Source: JABSQH01 sp965230015 (GTDB lineage Bacteria; Actinomycetota; Acidimicrobiia; Acidimicrobiales; Ilumatobacteraceae). From it: 64,000 nt of DNA. The stretch is from NCBI GenBank assembly GCA_965230015.1, contig CBDDKF010000021.1:62001-126000 (forward strand). Direction: 5' to 3'. Shown here piece by piece: positions 26,177-35,897 of this stretch. The translations under genes were made by a program, and so were the position numbers. Numbering within the stretch: position 1 is the stretch's first letter; every line of letters starts with the position of its first letter. The notes beneath the pieces are model-generated. The model saw only the letters and a program-made list of their open reading frames with translations. It searched no databases and had not been told where the DNA came from.

Positions 26177-27394
26177 ATGCCGCTTCCGTTCCTGCACCCC
26201 TTTGCCCCGACCACCAAGGAACGGTTCATCACCCTCACCCGAGGGCACGGCGCGAGCGTGTGGGATGCCGACGGCCGCGAGCTGATCGATGCGATGGCCA
26301 GCCTGTGGTACTGCCAGATCGGTCACGGCCGCGACGAGATGGCCGACGTGGTCGCCGCCCAGATGCGTCAGCTCGAGGCGTACTCGTGCTTCGATCCGTT
26401 CACCAACGAACCCGCAGATCAGCTGGCGGCGCGCATCGCCGAGCTCTCGCCGATGCCCGACGCCCGCGTGTTCCTTGCGGGCTCGGGCTCTGAAGCGGTC
26501 GACACGGCCATGAAGCTCGCCCGCTTGGCCCAGCGCATGGCCGGCCACCCGGAACGGCATCTGATCATCTCGCGCGAGCGGGGCTACCACGGCACCAACC
26601 TCGGCGGCACGAGCGCGCAGGGCCTCCCGGCGAACAAGGAGGGTTACGGCAGCCTCGTGCCCGACGTGCAACAGGTTCCGGCCGACGACATCGAGGCGCT
26701 CTCGCTGTTGATGAGCGAACGCGAGTCGGAGATCGCCGCCGTGCTGCTCGAGCCGGTGCAGGGCGCGGCCGGCGTGTACCCGCCACCGCCGGGCTATCTG
26801 GCAGAGGCCCGGCGCCTGTGCGACGAGCACGGCGCATACCTGATCTTCGACGAGGTGATCACCGGGTTCGGCCGTCTCGGCCGGTGGTTCGCCGCCGAAC
26901 ACTTCGGCGTGGTGCCCGACCTGACCACCTTCGCCAAGGGCGTCAGCTCTGGTTATCAACCGGTGGGTGGGGTGATCGTCGGCGCCGCACCGCGTGCTGC
27001 ACTGGAGCACGACGGGTTCATCCTGCGCCACGGCTACACCTACTCGGGACACCCCACGTCGTGCGCCGCTGCGCTGGCCAACATCGACATCATCGAGCGC
27101 GAGGGCCTCCTCGACCGCGCCCGCCACGTCGGCGCCCGGCTCGAGGCCGGGTTGACCGCGCTGGTCGGCGAGGGGCTCGACCACGTGCGCGGCGACACCG
27201 CCGTGTTCGGCGCGGCGCTCGACGATGCGCACCAGGCGGTCACCGTGCGCGATGCCCTGCTCGATCGTGGGGTGATCGCGCGGGCGATCGGCGACAACAC
27301 GGTCACGTTCTGCCCGCCCCTCGTGATCACCGACGAGCAGATCGACCGGGTGATCGACAGCTTCGCCGAGGCGCTCGCCTCGACCGCCGTGTAG
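26177..27394 (+). CDS. Class III (omega-type) PLP aminotransferase
   Basis: A 405-aa fold-type I aminotransferase of class III. The cofactor-binding segments are AGSGSEAVDTAMKLAR, ISRERGYHGTNLGGTS and LIFDEVITGFGRLGRWF, and the catalytic Lys lies in TTFAKGVSSGYQPVGG. The HGYTYSGHPTSCAAALANI segment is also diagnostic. Such enzymes transfer the amino group of omega-amino acids or amines to pyruvate or 2-oxoglutarate. It might act in the same amine pathway as the glutamine-synthetase-like protein, but they are 8 kb apart. It is followed by a P450 gene 13 bases later. Confidence 0.9.
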   Translation: MPLPFLHPFAPTTKERFITLTRGHGASVWDADGRELIDAMASLWYCQIGHGRDEMADVVAAQMRQLEAYSCFDPFTNEPADQLAARIAELSPMPDARVFLAGSGSEAVDTAMKLARLAQRMAGHPERHLIISRERGYHGTNLGGTSAQGLPANKEGYGSLVPDVQQVPADDIEALSLLMSERESEIAAVLLEPVQGAAGVYPPPPGYLAEARRLCDEHGAYLIFDEVITGFGRLGRWFAAEHFGVVPDLTTFAKGVSSGYQPVGGVIVGAAPRAALEHDGFILRHGYTYSGHPTSCAAALANIDIIEREGLLDRARHVGARLEAGLTALVGEGLDHVRGDTAVFGAALDDAHQAVTVRDALLDRGVIARAIGDNTVTFCPPLVITDEQIDRVIDSFAEALASTAV

Positions 27395-27407
27395 CCGGTT
27401 CGCGAGC

Positions 27408-28634
<1,227 letters not shown>

Positions 28635-28769
28635 CGGCAGCCTCGTGCGTAGGGGCCAACACGAGATCCATCGCCCGACGCACCCCCAAACACGCCTACC
28701 CGTGCTGACAGTCGAGCTACTTCATGCGCTGACCGGCAAGTCCCCAAGTGTGCCTACCAGACTGAAGAG

Positions 28770-29681
28770 GTGGACCACACCGATATTCACGCTCGTAGCG
28801 AACCTGCTGTCGCCTACGACCTCCTTGGCGAAGGACCTCTTGCTGAGCTGTTGGACCACGGTGTCATAACGAAGGCCGGCCGTTCGCTCATGTTCGTTCC
28901 CCGGCGCTTCACAGTTGGTCTTGCCGGCGAGCACATCCGGAACGGTGCGAACGCTGCAGAGCTGCGGCTAACGAGCGTGGACGGCTACCGCAGGCGATAC
29001 GGACGGGAACACGATCAGCGCGAGCCAAGCGCCCACGAGCGGGCGTTCAGCGACGCGTATCGCGCTGTCCGCGAGCACATCGACGCTGCGGTTGCGCGCA
29101 CAGATTTCTCCGAAGAAGATCCCGAGGATCTGCGGCTCGGCCATGTTGCAGCCCACGTCGCTCTGCTTCGCTGCCGAGCTGGCTTCCGCGCGACTCGACT
29201 CCTCTACACCTTTGGACTCAACCCGGAAGGTGATGCGGTTGTGCGCCAGGCGTTCGAGCAGATCGCGTGGGCATACGCCGCAGACCCGCTGGATGACCAA
29301 GACGCCATCGACCGCGTGAGCCCGACGAAGGCGATTGGGCTCTTCAAGAGGGCGGCAGGCGAAGCAGTCGGTCGGTTCTACGGCGATCTCAGCCGGTGGG
29401 CCCACATGAGCGGAGCCGAGCATCATCGAAGCGTCGAACCCATCGGCGAGAATCGGCTCGAAATCTACGAGTCGCGGCAAGACCTCACAGCGGGTGCAGT
29501 CCGACTGCTTGTGCTCGCGGACTGGTGGGTGATCGCGTGGGAATGGACCCACCGAGACTTCATGCGTTCCTTTGAGTCGATCACCCAAGGCGAGTTCCTT
29601 CAGCTCGATCGCGAGCGCCCGTTCCTGTCGAGGCTTCTTGCGCTAATGACTGGATTCGGGCAGGAGCCGTCTGAGCGATGA
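28770..29681 (+). CDS. Uncharacterised protein of atypical composition
   Basis: A 303-aa helical protein that I do not recognise with confidence. The central part (RCRAGFRATRLLYTFGLNPE, followed by VVRQAFEQIAWAYAADP) and the later FKRAAGEAVGRFYGDLSRWA resemble DUF5677-type helical proteins, but this is a weak impression. No signal peptide is visible; LVLADWWVIAWEW may be one buried or membrane-associated helix. The codon use is visibly less GC-biased than the flanks, with many A/T-ending codons, which suggests recent acquisition. The start is GTG at 28770 with AAGAG directly before it; the exact start is unsure. The 135 bases upstream show no other feature. Confidence 0.6.
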   Translation: MDHTDIHARSEPAVAYDLLGEGPLAELLDHGVITKAGRSLMFVPRRFTVGLAGEHIRNGANAAELRLTSVDGYRRRYGREHDQREPSAHERAFSDAYRAVREHIDAAVARTDFSEEDPEDLRLGHVAAHVALLRCRAGFRATRLLYTFGLNPEGDAVVRQAFEQIAWAYAADPLDDQDAIDRVSPTKAIGLFKRAAGEAVGRFYGDLSRWAHMSGAEHHRSVEPIGENRLEIYESRQDLTAGAVRLLVLADWWVIAWEWTHRDFMRSFESITQGEFLQLDRERPFLSRLLALMTGFGQEPSER

Positions 29682-29718
29682 AACGAACTCGTCATCGAGC
29701 ACATCGGCGAAGGTGGTA

Positions 29719-32139
29719 TCAGCTGCCGCTGGCGGTGAAGTAGCCGAACACGTCCAAGGCCAGTTCGGTGCCGTTGTGCGCGTAGAAGGTGACGCGACCA
29801 CCGCCCAGCGGCGTGACCGCCAGCGCGGCGCGCACCTGGCCGCCTGCTGTGGCGTTGACGTTCGACACCTCCGGCCGGGGAACCGTGCTCGGGTGTGCGG
29901 TCACGAAACCCTGGTCGGCGCTCGGCGCCAAGGTCAGGTTGTGCACCACTGCGATGCCGCCATCGACCGGGTTCGCGTATGCGTGCGTGGCGTCCTCGCG
30001 CGGCCCGAGCGTGTCGAAGCTCTGCGGGATGCGGGTATCGACTTCGCGGCGAGGTTCGATCCGTTGGAATCGGCCAGCGGACCCCGCGCCGCCGGGGTCG
30101 GAGGTGATCCATCCGACCACGTCGATCACCACGTCGTCGACGTTGTGCAACAGCACGTCGATCGCCCCATCGATCCCGAGGGGAATCACCGCCAGGTTCG
30201 CCCGTCGGTCGGCGTTGCCATTGACGTTCAGGTTGGAGATCGACGGTGGTGTGGCGCCGCCCTCGAAGGCGGCCACGAAGCCCGACGTGGGTCGCGCACC
30301 GCTGAGCGCGGTGAGCGTGACGATCACGTGGCTGACGTCGTCGGTCGGGACACCGACCCGCCCCAGCACCGGGACGCGGTAGGTGGTGCGCACGCCGCTG
30401 GACGAGAGCGACACGTAGGTGTTGCCGGGCCCGGTCGGCTCGCGCAGGTCGACCAAGCGGTCGGGGTTGAGCTGTACGTAGCGGCCAGCGGCGCCGGCAT
30501 CGGTCGGCGCGTCGCGGAAGAAGCCGAGCACGTCGACCACGATGTGGGCCGTCGAGCGGGTGTACAGGATCATCTGACCGTCGGTATCGATCGGCACGAC
30601 CGACGCGTTGGCGACGACCTCGCCATCGCCGGCGTTGACGTTGGAACTCTCCGGGCGGGCGCGGCGCGGCTCCCACGCGGTGACGAACGTCGGGCCCGCG
30701 GGCCGCACGACGGTCAGGTTTACGAGCGCCGAACGGGCGTCGGACGGCGCGTCGAGATCGATCACCCTCGTGGTGCCGCCACGGAGCGGCGCTGCCGGAT
30801 CTTGTTCACGGCTGTCGAAGGCGCGTCGGGCGCCGTCGCCGTCGTCGAAGCGCGCCGGGCCGACCGACGTGAATGCCGGTTCCGCAACGGTGATCTTGCG
30901 CACCTGATCGGACGAGTTGCTCGTGTAGTACAGCGCCAGGCCGTCGGATTCGATGACGAACGTCATATCGGCCAGGCCGACTGCACCGTCGAAGAACGGG
31001 CTGCCGTAGTCGACCGAGCCGTCGTCTTCGAGCACCCACATCTTGCCGGTGCCGCCATCGGCGAAGAAGTACGCCCCGTCGTAGATCTCCGGCCACATGC
31101 CGTTGGGAATGAACGCCCCACCGGTGATGAACGTGCCCATCGTGCGCGGATAGTCGGTGATCGGGTCGGTGAGACCGGCCGGCGGCCCGGCGCACGGCGG
31201 GTTCTCCCCTGCCGGGCAACGACCTTCGCGGCTGTTCCAGCCGTAGTTGGCGCCGAACACTCCCTCGTTGACCTCTTCGCGTGTCGACTGGCCCACGTCG
31301 TTGATGAAGAAACGAGTTGCCGACGTGTTCGGGTCGAACGCGAAGCGGTACGGGTTGCGCAGGCCCGACGCGAAGATCTCCTGGCAGTTGGTGGTCGGCG
31401 TGTCCGGGCGGTTCCCGCGGCTGCCGCAGGCCACGGTGCCGGCACCGCCGACCGGGTTTCCGGGTGCGGGTGCGCCGGTGGCGCGATCGAGACGCAGGAT
31501 CTTGCCGTTGAGCAACGACAGATCGCCGGCCGCATCGTTGCCAGCGCCGCCCCCGGAGTCTTCGCGCGGGTCGCGCCCGGCATCGCCAGTGGCCACGTAG
31601 AGGAAGCCGTCGTTGCCCACCTCGAGGTCGCCCGCGTTGTGGTTGCCGTTCACCGACGAGAGGTTGTCGAGCAGCACCTGCTCGGAACCAGGGTCGATCG
31701 TGTCGCCCGACATCGTGAACGCGCTGACCCGGTTGACGCAGTCGCCCGGCTCGGACGGCGCTTCGCGGGTGTAATACACGTACACCCGACCGTTGCGCCC
31801 CACGTCGGGATCGTGGGTGAAGCCGAGCAGCCCCCGTTCGCTCCCGCCGCAGACGTCGAGGTCGAGCGCGGGTGCGTCGATCAGGCCGCTCGCCGGGTCG
31901 ATCAGGCGAACGCGTCCGGTGAGCTGTTCGAGCACGACCACGCGGCCGTTCGGGAGCTGCTCCACCCCGGTGGGCGAGGCCAGGTCGACGACCAGCGAGT
32001 CGGTGAATCCGGACTTCAGCCGCGACTCGACGGTTGGTGTCTCGTTCGACGCCGCCGAGCTCGGAGCGACCAGGAGTGAGGTAACGACGGCAACCGCCAG
32101 CCCGAGGGCCAGCGGGCGACCGCGCGACAAGGACGGCAT
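29719..32139 (-). CDS. Secreted PQQ-dependent sugar (glucose/sorbosone) dehydrogenase with three C-terminal repeat domains
   Basis: An 806-aa secreted protein. The signal peptide is MPSLSRGRPLALGLAVAVVT through SSAAS. Residues 40-425 form a six-bladed propeller of the glucose/sorbosone dehydrogenase type (LASPTGVEQLPNGRVVVLEQ, SERGLLGFTHDPDV, ASGLRNPYRFAFDPNT, DVGQSTREEVNEG, FADGGTGKMWVLEDDG). Residues 440-806 hold three homologous beta domains, each ending near VVDVLGFF, VIDVVGWI or ALDVFGYF, a repeat common in secreted actinobacterial proteins and probably involved in surface attachment. It would oxidise sugars outside the cell. Confidence 0.88.
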   Translation of the reverse strand: MPSLSRGRPLALGLAVAVVTSLLVAPSSAASNETPTVESRLKSGFTDSLVVDLASPTGVEQLPNGRVVVLEQLTGRVRLIDPASGLIDAPALDLDVCGGSERGLLGFTHDPDVGRNGRVYVYYTREAPSEPGDCVNRVSAFTMSGDTIDPGSEQVLLDNLSSVNGNHNAGDLEVGNDGFLYVATGDAGRDPREDSGGGAGNDAAGDLSLLNGKILRLDRATGAPAPGNPVGGAGTVACGSRGNRPDTPTTNCQEIFASGLRNPYRFAFDPNTSATRFFINDVGQSTREEVNEGVFGANYGWNSREGRCPAGENPPCAGPPAGLTDPITDYPRTMGTFITGGAFIPNGMWPEIYDGAYFFADGGTGKMWVLEDDGSVDYGSPFFDGAVGLADMTFVIESDGLALYYTSNSSDQVRKITVAEPAFTSVGPARFDDGDGARRAFDSREQDPAAPLRGGTTRVIDLDAPSDARSALVNLTVVRPAGPTFVTAWEPRRARPESSNVNAGDGEVVANASVVPIDTDGQMILYTRSTAHIVVDVLGFFRDAPTDAGAAGRYVQLNPDRLVDLREPTGPGNTYVSLSSSGVRTTYRVPVLGRVGVPTDDVSHVIVTLTALSGARPTSGFVAAFEGGATPPSISNLNVNGNADRRANLAVIPLGIDGAIDVLLHNVDDVVIDVVGWITSDPGGAGSAGRFQRIEPRREVDTRIPQSFDTLGPREDATHAYANPVDGGIAVVHNLTLAPSADQGFVTAHPSTVPRPEVSNVNATAGGQVRAALAVTPLGGGRVTFYAHNGTELALDVFGYFTASGS

Positions 32140-32178
32140 GCGGCGACGCTAGTAAGCGCCCCGCGACAGGTGGTGGAC

Positions 32179-32706
32179 TTACTTCTTCTTGGCCGGCTTC
32201 TTGGCGTCGCCGGCCTTGAGCACGCCCTTGGCCAGCGCGTCGTCGAGATAGGCCTCGGCGTCGTCGGCCGACACCTTCAACGCCGGCGCGATCTCCGAGA
32301 TCAGGTTGACTCGAGCGCGCTCGTACATGGTCCGCTCGGCGGCCGACAGCGATGCGTCGCGGTTTCGGGCAGCCAGGTTCCGGACCACCTCGGCGACCTG
32401 GTACACGTCGCCGCTCTTCAGCTTCTCTTGGTGGTTCTTGAACCGGCGGCTCCAGTTGGACGGCACGCGCGGATCGGGCTTGGCGAGCACGGCCACGAGG
32501 TCCTCCAGCTCGTCGGCCGACACCGGCGGCCGAACCCCGACCTCCTCGGTGCTGGCCACCGGGACCTTGAGGGTCATCTCGTTGATCACCGTCTTGAGAA
32601 TCAGGTAGTCCTGCTTCTCACCGAAGAAGTCCATCTTCTTCGTGCCCTGCACGACACAAGCGCCGTGCTGGGGGTAGATGACGGTTTCGCCCTTCTTGAA
32701 CTTCAC
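32179..32706 (-). CDS. carD: CarD-family transcriptional regulator
   Basis: A 175-aa CarD/RbpA-type regulator. The N-terminal Tudor-like RNA-polymerase-interacting domain begins FKKGETVIYPQHGACVVQG, and the C-terminal helical DNA-binding part contains RFKNHQEKLKSGDVYQVAEV and RTMYERARVNLISEIA. Such proteins stabilise open complexes, especially at rRNA promoters. The GTG at 32706 is chosen because the conserved domain begins at once and GAGGTG lies just upstream. A Lys-rich tail (KKPAKKK) is an addition to the core. It is divergent from the acyl-CoA dehydrogenase gene. Confidence 0.92.
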   Translation of the reverse strand: MKFKKGETVIYPQHGACVVQGTKKMDFFGEKQDYLILKTVINEMTLKVPVASTEEVGVRPPVSADELEDLVAVLAKPDPRVPSNWSRRFKNHQEKLKSGDVYQVAEVVRNLAARNRDASLSAAERTMYERARVNLISEIAPALKVSADDAEAYLDDALAKGVLKAGDAKKPAKKK

Positions 32707-32791
32707 GCACACCTCGATCTCGCGGCCCAAACAACTGGGCATGGCGGACAGGGCAGGATACCGGGCAACACGGCGGTCTACGCTCGCCGGC

Positions 32792-33943
32792 ATGACCGAG
32801 TCGGCGCTGTCGCCGTTCTACACCGAGGATCACGAGGCCTTTCGCGAAGTTGTCCGGCAGTTCGCCGAGAAGGAGATCGCACCCCACGTCCACCAGTGGG
32901 ACCTCGATGGCCTGGTGCCCCGCGAGCTCTACACCAAGGCGGGCGCCATCGGCTTCTTCGGGGATGGATTCGACGAGGAGTACGGCGGCCACGGTCAGCG
33001 CGACGCCTTGATGCGGCTCGTGCTGATGCAGGAAGTGTCACGGGCCGGCAGCGGCGGTGTGGTGGCGGCCCTCTTGTCGAACTACATCGGCCTGCCGCCC
33101 GTGCAGAAGTTCGGCTCTGACGAGTTGAAGGCGCGGGTGCTCACGCCATGTATGGCGGGTGACGCCATCGCTGCGCTGGCGATCACCGAGCCGTCGGGCG
33201 GGTCCGATGTGGCCCGCATTCGCACCACCGCCCGGCGCGACGGCGACCACTATGTGGTCAACGGGTCGAAGACGTTCATCACGTCGGGGATGCGTGCCGA
33301 CTTCTTCACCACCGCCGTGCGCACGGGCGGCGAAGGCGCTGCGGGGTTGTCGATGCTCGTCATCGACGGCGACAGCCCCGGACTCGACCGCACCAAGCTC
33401 GACAAGATGGGCTGGCTGGCCTCCGACACCGCCACGCTGTACTTCGACGACGTGTGCGTCCCGGTCGAGAACCTGCTCGGCCAGGAGGGCGCCGGGTTCT
33501 CGATGATCGTCAACAACTTCAACGCCGAACGCATCGACTTGGCGGCGCAATCGATCGCCTTCGCCCGCGTGTGTTTCGACGAGGCCCTGGCGTGGGCGCG
33601 TGAGCGGGAAACGTTCGGGCGCCGTCTGGCCGACCATCAGGTGATCCGCCACAAGCTGGTGGAGATGGATCGCCGGATCAACGCCTGCCAGGCGTGGCTC
33701 GAGTTGCTGGCGTGGCGGCTGAATGCCGGCGACGACCCGGTGGCCGAGATCTGCGAGGCCAAGGTCGATGCGACCCTCACATTCGAGTTCTGCGCCCGCG
33801 AAGCCGCACAGATCCTCGGCGGCGCCAGCTACCTGCGCGGCGACACGGTCGAGCGGCTGTATCGCGAGGTCCGCGTGCAAGCGATCGGTGGCGGATCCGA
33901 AGAGATCATGCGCGATCTCGCCGGCCGGCAACTCGGCTTGTAG
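32792..33943 (+). CDS. Acyl-CoA dehydrogenase
   Basis: A 383-aa FAD enzyme of the acyl-CoA dehydrogenase family. It has the signature regions ALAITEPSGGSDVARIRTTA, ITSGMRADFFTTAVRTG, ARERETFGRRLADHQVIRHK and the terminal QAIGGGSEEIMRDLAGRQLG. The catalytic Glu is probably in the GGGSEEIM region. It introduces an alpha-beta double bond into an acyl-CoA and passes electrons to ETF. The ATG is 85 bp from the divergent carD start. It is distinct from the NRPS-cluster paralogue at 54305. Confidence 0.92.
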   Translation: MTESALSPFYTEDHEAFREVVRQFAEKEIAPHVHQWDLDGLVPRELYTKAGAIGFFGDGFDEEYGGHGQRDALMRLVLMQEVSRAGSGGVVAALLSNYIGLPPVQKFGSDELKARVLTPCMAGDAIAALAITEPSGGSDVARIRTTARRDGDHYVVNGSKTFITSGMRADFFTTAVRTGGEGAAGLSMLVIDGDSPGLDRTKLDKMGWLASDTATLYFDDVCVPVENLLGQEGAGFSMIVNNFNAERIDLAAQSIAFARVCFDEALAWARERETFGRRLADHQVIRHKLVEMDRRINACQAWLELLAWRLNAGDDPVAEICEAKVDATLTFEFCAREAAQILGGASYLRGDTVERLYREVRVQAIGGGSEEIMRDLAGRQLGL

Positions 33944-33947
33944 CGGC

Positions 33948-34024
33948 TGGCGCCCCCGACAGGATTCGAACCTGCGACCTTGTCATTAGAAGGGACCTGC
34001 TCTATCCAGCTGAGCTACAGGGGC
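33948..34024 (-). tRNA. tRNA-Arg (anticodon TCT)
   Basis: On the minus strand the gene runs from GCCCCTG to CGGGGGC, which pair to form the acceptor stem, followed by discriminator G and an encoded CCA. The D arm is GCTC-AGCTGGATA-GAGC, the T arm GCAGG-TTCGAAT-CCTGT. The anticodon loop is CTTCTAA, giving TCT for arginine AGA codons. The anticodon stem, GGTCC against TGACA, has three good pairs flanked by two mismatches, which is unusual. It lies right after the acyl-CoA dehydrogenase stop, on the opposite strand. Confidence 0.92.
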
Positions 34025-34040
34025 GCGATCAGCGTATCTG

Positions 34041-34060
34041 CCGGCCCTGTCACGGGCCGG
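34041..34060. terminator. Hairpin at the 3' end of cinA
   Basis: CCGGCCC-TGTCAC-GGGCCGG forms a perfect 7-bp stem with a six-base loop. It overlaps the cinA stop codon and precedes the tRNA gene on the same strand. No T tract follows, so it is only terminator-like. Confidence 0.45.
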
Positions 34061-35297
34061 TGAGCAGCGCGCGGAGCCAGCCGAGTGAGGTGATCACCGA
34101 GAACTGGCGCATCTGCTCGCGCTGGCCGGGGAGACGAGCGTGGCGGACCTCGTCGAACTCGGGGCCGACGAGGCCGACGTACAGCGTGCCGACCGGTTGG
34201 CCGTCCTGCTCGGTTGGCCCGGCGACGCCGGTGAGCGCCAGGCCGACGTCGGCGCCGAGGCGGTCACGGACGCCGTGGGCCATCTCGCGCGCCGCCGACT
34301 CGCTGACGACCGGGCCGTCGCCGACGCCGAGCAGGTCGCGCTTGACCTCACTGGCGTAGCTGACGATCGAGCCACGAAAGACATCGCTGGCCCCGGCGAT
34401 CTCGGTGACCCGTGCGCCCACGAGGCCGCCCGTGACCGATTCGGCGACCGCCAGGCTGAGACCTCGTTGGCGGAGCTCGTCGAGCACCACCGATTCCATC
34501 GTGTCGTCGTCGGTGCCGAACACGAGGTCGTCGATTCGCTCGCGCACCACTGCTTCCCACTCGGCCAGCTGGGACGCAGCCGCGTCGGTGGTCGCCGCCT
34601 TTGCGGTGAGCCGTACCTTCAGGCCGTTCCAGCCCGACGCGAGAAAGGCCAGGGTCGGCGTGTCGGGTGTCTCCAGCTGCTCGATCACGTCGTCGAGCCG
34701 CTCGTTGAGGCCGCTCTCGCTCTCGCCCCAGGTGCGCAGCACGCGGCTGACGATCGTCGACGTCTCCCCGCTGCGTTCCCGCAGGTCGGGGATGATCGCC
34801 CGATGCACCATGTCGCGCATCTCGTGCGGCACGCCCGGAACGGCGTACACCACCTTCGCCGTACCATCGATCGTGACCGGGCAGATCAAGCCCGGCGCGG
34901 TGCCGCGTGTCTGCTCGATCACGGTTGCTCCCTCGGGGACCATCGCCTGACGCAGGTTGTTGGTGGTCATCGTGCGGCCGCGGGCGGCAAACATCTCGCG
35001 GATGCGTTCGGCGATGTCGTCGTGCTGACGAAGTTCGACACCCATCACGCGAGCGATCGCCTCCCGAGTCAGGTCGTCATGGGTTGGACCGAGCCCTCCA
35101 CAGGTGATGACCGCGTCGGCGTCGACGAGCAACGCTCTGAGTTGTGCCTCGATGCGGTCGACGTTGTCGCCGACCTTGGCCTGCAGCAGCGAGTCGATGC
35201 CGTGCTCGGCGAGCTCGCCACCCATCCATGCCGAGTTCGAGTCGATGATTTGGCCGAGCAGCAGCTCGGTCCCGACCGCCAGAACGTCGCAGCGCAC
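34050..35297 (-). CDS. cinA: CinA family protein (competence/damage-inducible, NMN deamidase type)
   Basis: A 415-aa two-domain CinA. Residues 1-170 are the MoaB/MogA-like domain (CDVLAVGTELLLGQIIDSNS, TCGGLGPTHDDLTREAIARV, VYAVPGVPHEMRDM). Residues 255-410 are the C-terminal domain that hydrolyses nicotinamide mononucleotide or related pyridine nucleotides (LAVAESVTGGLVGARVTEIA, ALTGVAGPTEQDGQPVGTLY). The conserved SCTGG is SVTGG here. It follows pgsA by three bases; the rimO-pgsA-cinA order is conserved in actinobacteria, supporting the assignment. Confidence 0.92.
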   Translation of the reverse strand: MRCDVLAVGTELLLGQIIDSNSAWMGGELAEHGIDSLLQAKVGDNVDRIEAQLRALLVDADAVITCGGLGPTHDDLTREAIARVMGVELRQHDDIAERIREMFAARGRTMTTNNLRQAMVPEGATVIEQTRGTAPGLICPVTIDGTAKVVYAVPGVPHEMRDMVHRAIIPDLRERSGETSTIVSRVLRTWGESESGLNERLDDVIEQLETPDTPTLAFLASGWNGLKVRLTAKAATTDAAASQLAEWEAVVRERIDDLVFGTDDDTMESVVLDELRQRGLSLAVAESVTGGLVGARVTEIAGASDVFRGSIVSYASEVKRDLLGVGDGPVVSESAAREMAHGVRDRLGADVGLALTGVAGPTEQDGQPVGTLYVGLVGPEFDEVRHARLPGQREQMRQFSVITSLGWLRALLTGP

Positions 35298-35300
35298 GCG

Positions 35301-35897
35301 CTAGGAGATCCGCTGGGCGCTGGTCTGATCGGCAGCGTCGCGCAGGAGACGAGCCCGCCACAGGTACTGCGCACCACTCGCCAACGACAGCGCCACCGCC
35401 AGCCACAGCAGGCTGTTCCACAACCAGGGGGTGGTCGCCGTCCACGGCAGCAGCGCGGCGCCGACCGCCAGCTGCTGCACGACGGTTTTGTGTTTGCCCA
35501 TCTTCGATGCCGGCACGCTGATGCCGCGCCCGCCCACCAGCACGCGGTACACCGAAATGATGATCTCGCGTGCGGCGATGAGGATCACGGGGACGGCCCA
35601 GAACATCCCCGTGCCGACGAGGGTGAACATCGCGCCGAGTACGAGCACCTTGTCGGCGAGCGGGTCGAGGAATGCCCCCGCCGAAGTGGTGCCGTGACGA
35701 CGGGCGAGGTACCCGTCGATCCCGTCGCTGGCGCACAGCACGAACCACAGACCGACGGCGATCCATGAGCCTTCGTTGTGGCCGGGGATTGCCCAGAACA
35801 CCAACGGCGCAAACAGCAGGCGGCCCACGGTGATCGCGTTGGCCCACGTGGCGATGCGGTCGGGGGTGACCGAGAAGCGCGGCTCGTGCTCGGTCAT
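35301..35897 (-). CDS. pgsA: CDP-diacylglycerol--glycerol-3-phosphate phosphatidyltransferase
   Basis: A 198-aa integral membrane CDP-alcohol phosphatidyltransferase. The catalytic motif is SDGIDGYLARRHGTTSAGAF followed by LDPLADK, containing the four metal-binding Asp residues. About five or six hydrophobic segments are present. It makes phosphatidylglycerol phosphate, the precursor of phosphatidylglycerol. The ATG overlaps the rimO stop (ATGA), and cinA follows directly. Confidence 0.92.
   Translation of the reverse strand: MTEHEPRFSVTPDRIATWANAITVGRLLFAPLVFWAIPGHNEGSWIAVGLWFVLCASDGIDGYLARRHGTTSAGAFLDPLADKVLVLGAMFTLVGTGMFWAVPVILIAAREIIISVYRVLVGGRGISVPASKMGKHKTVVQQLAVGAALLPWTATTPWLWNSLLWLAVALSLASGAQYLWRARLLRDAADQTSAQRIS

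Noticed and set aside
28635..29718. Genomic island boundaries around the orphan gene
   Set aside because: No direct repeats, integrase or tRNA lie at its edges. Composition alone is not enough to define an element.
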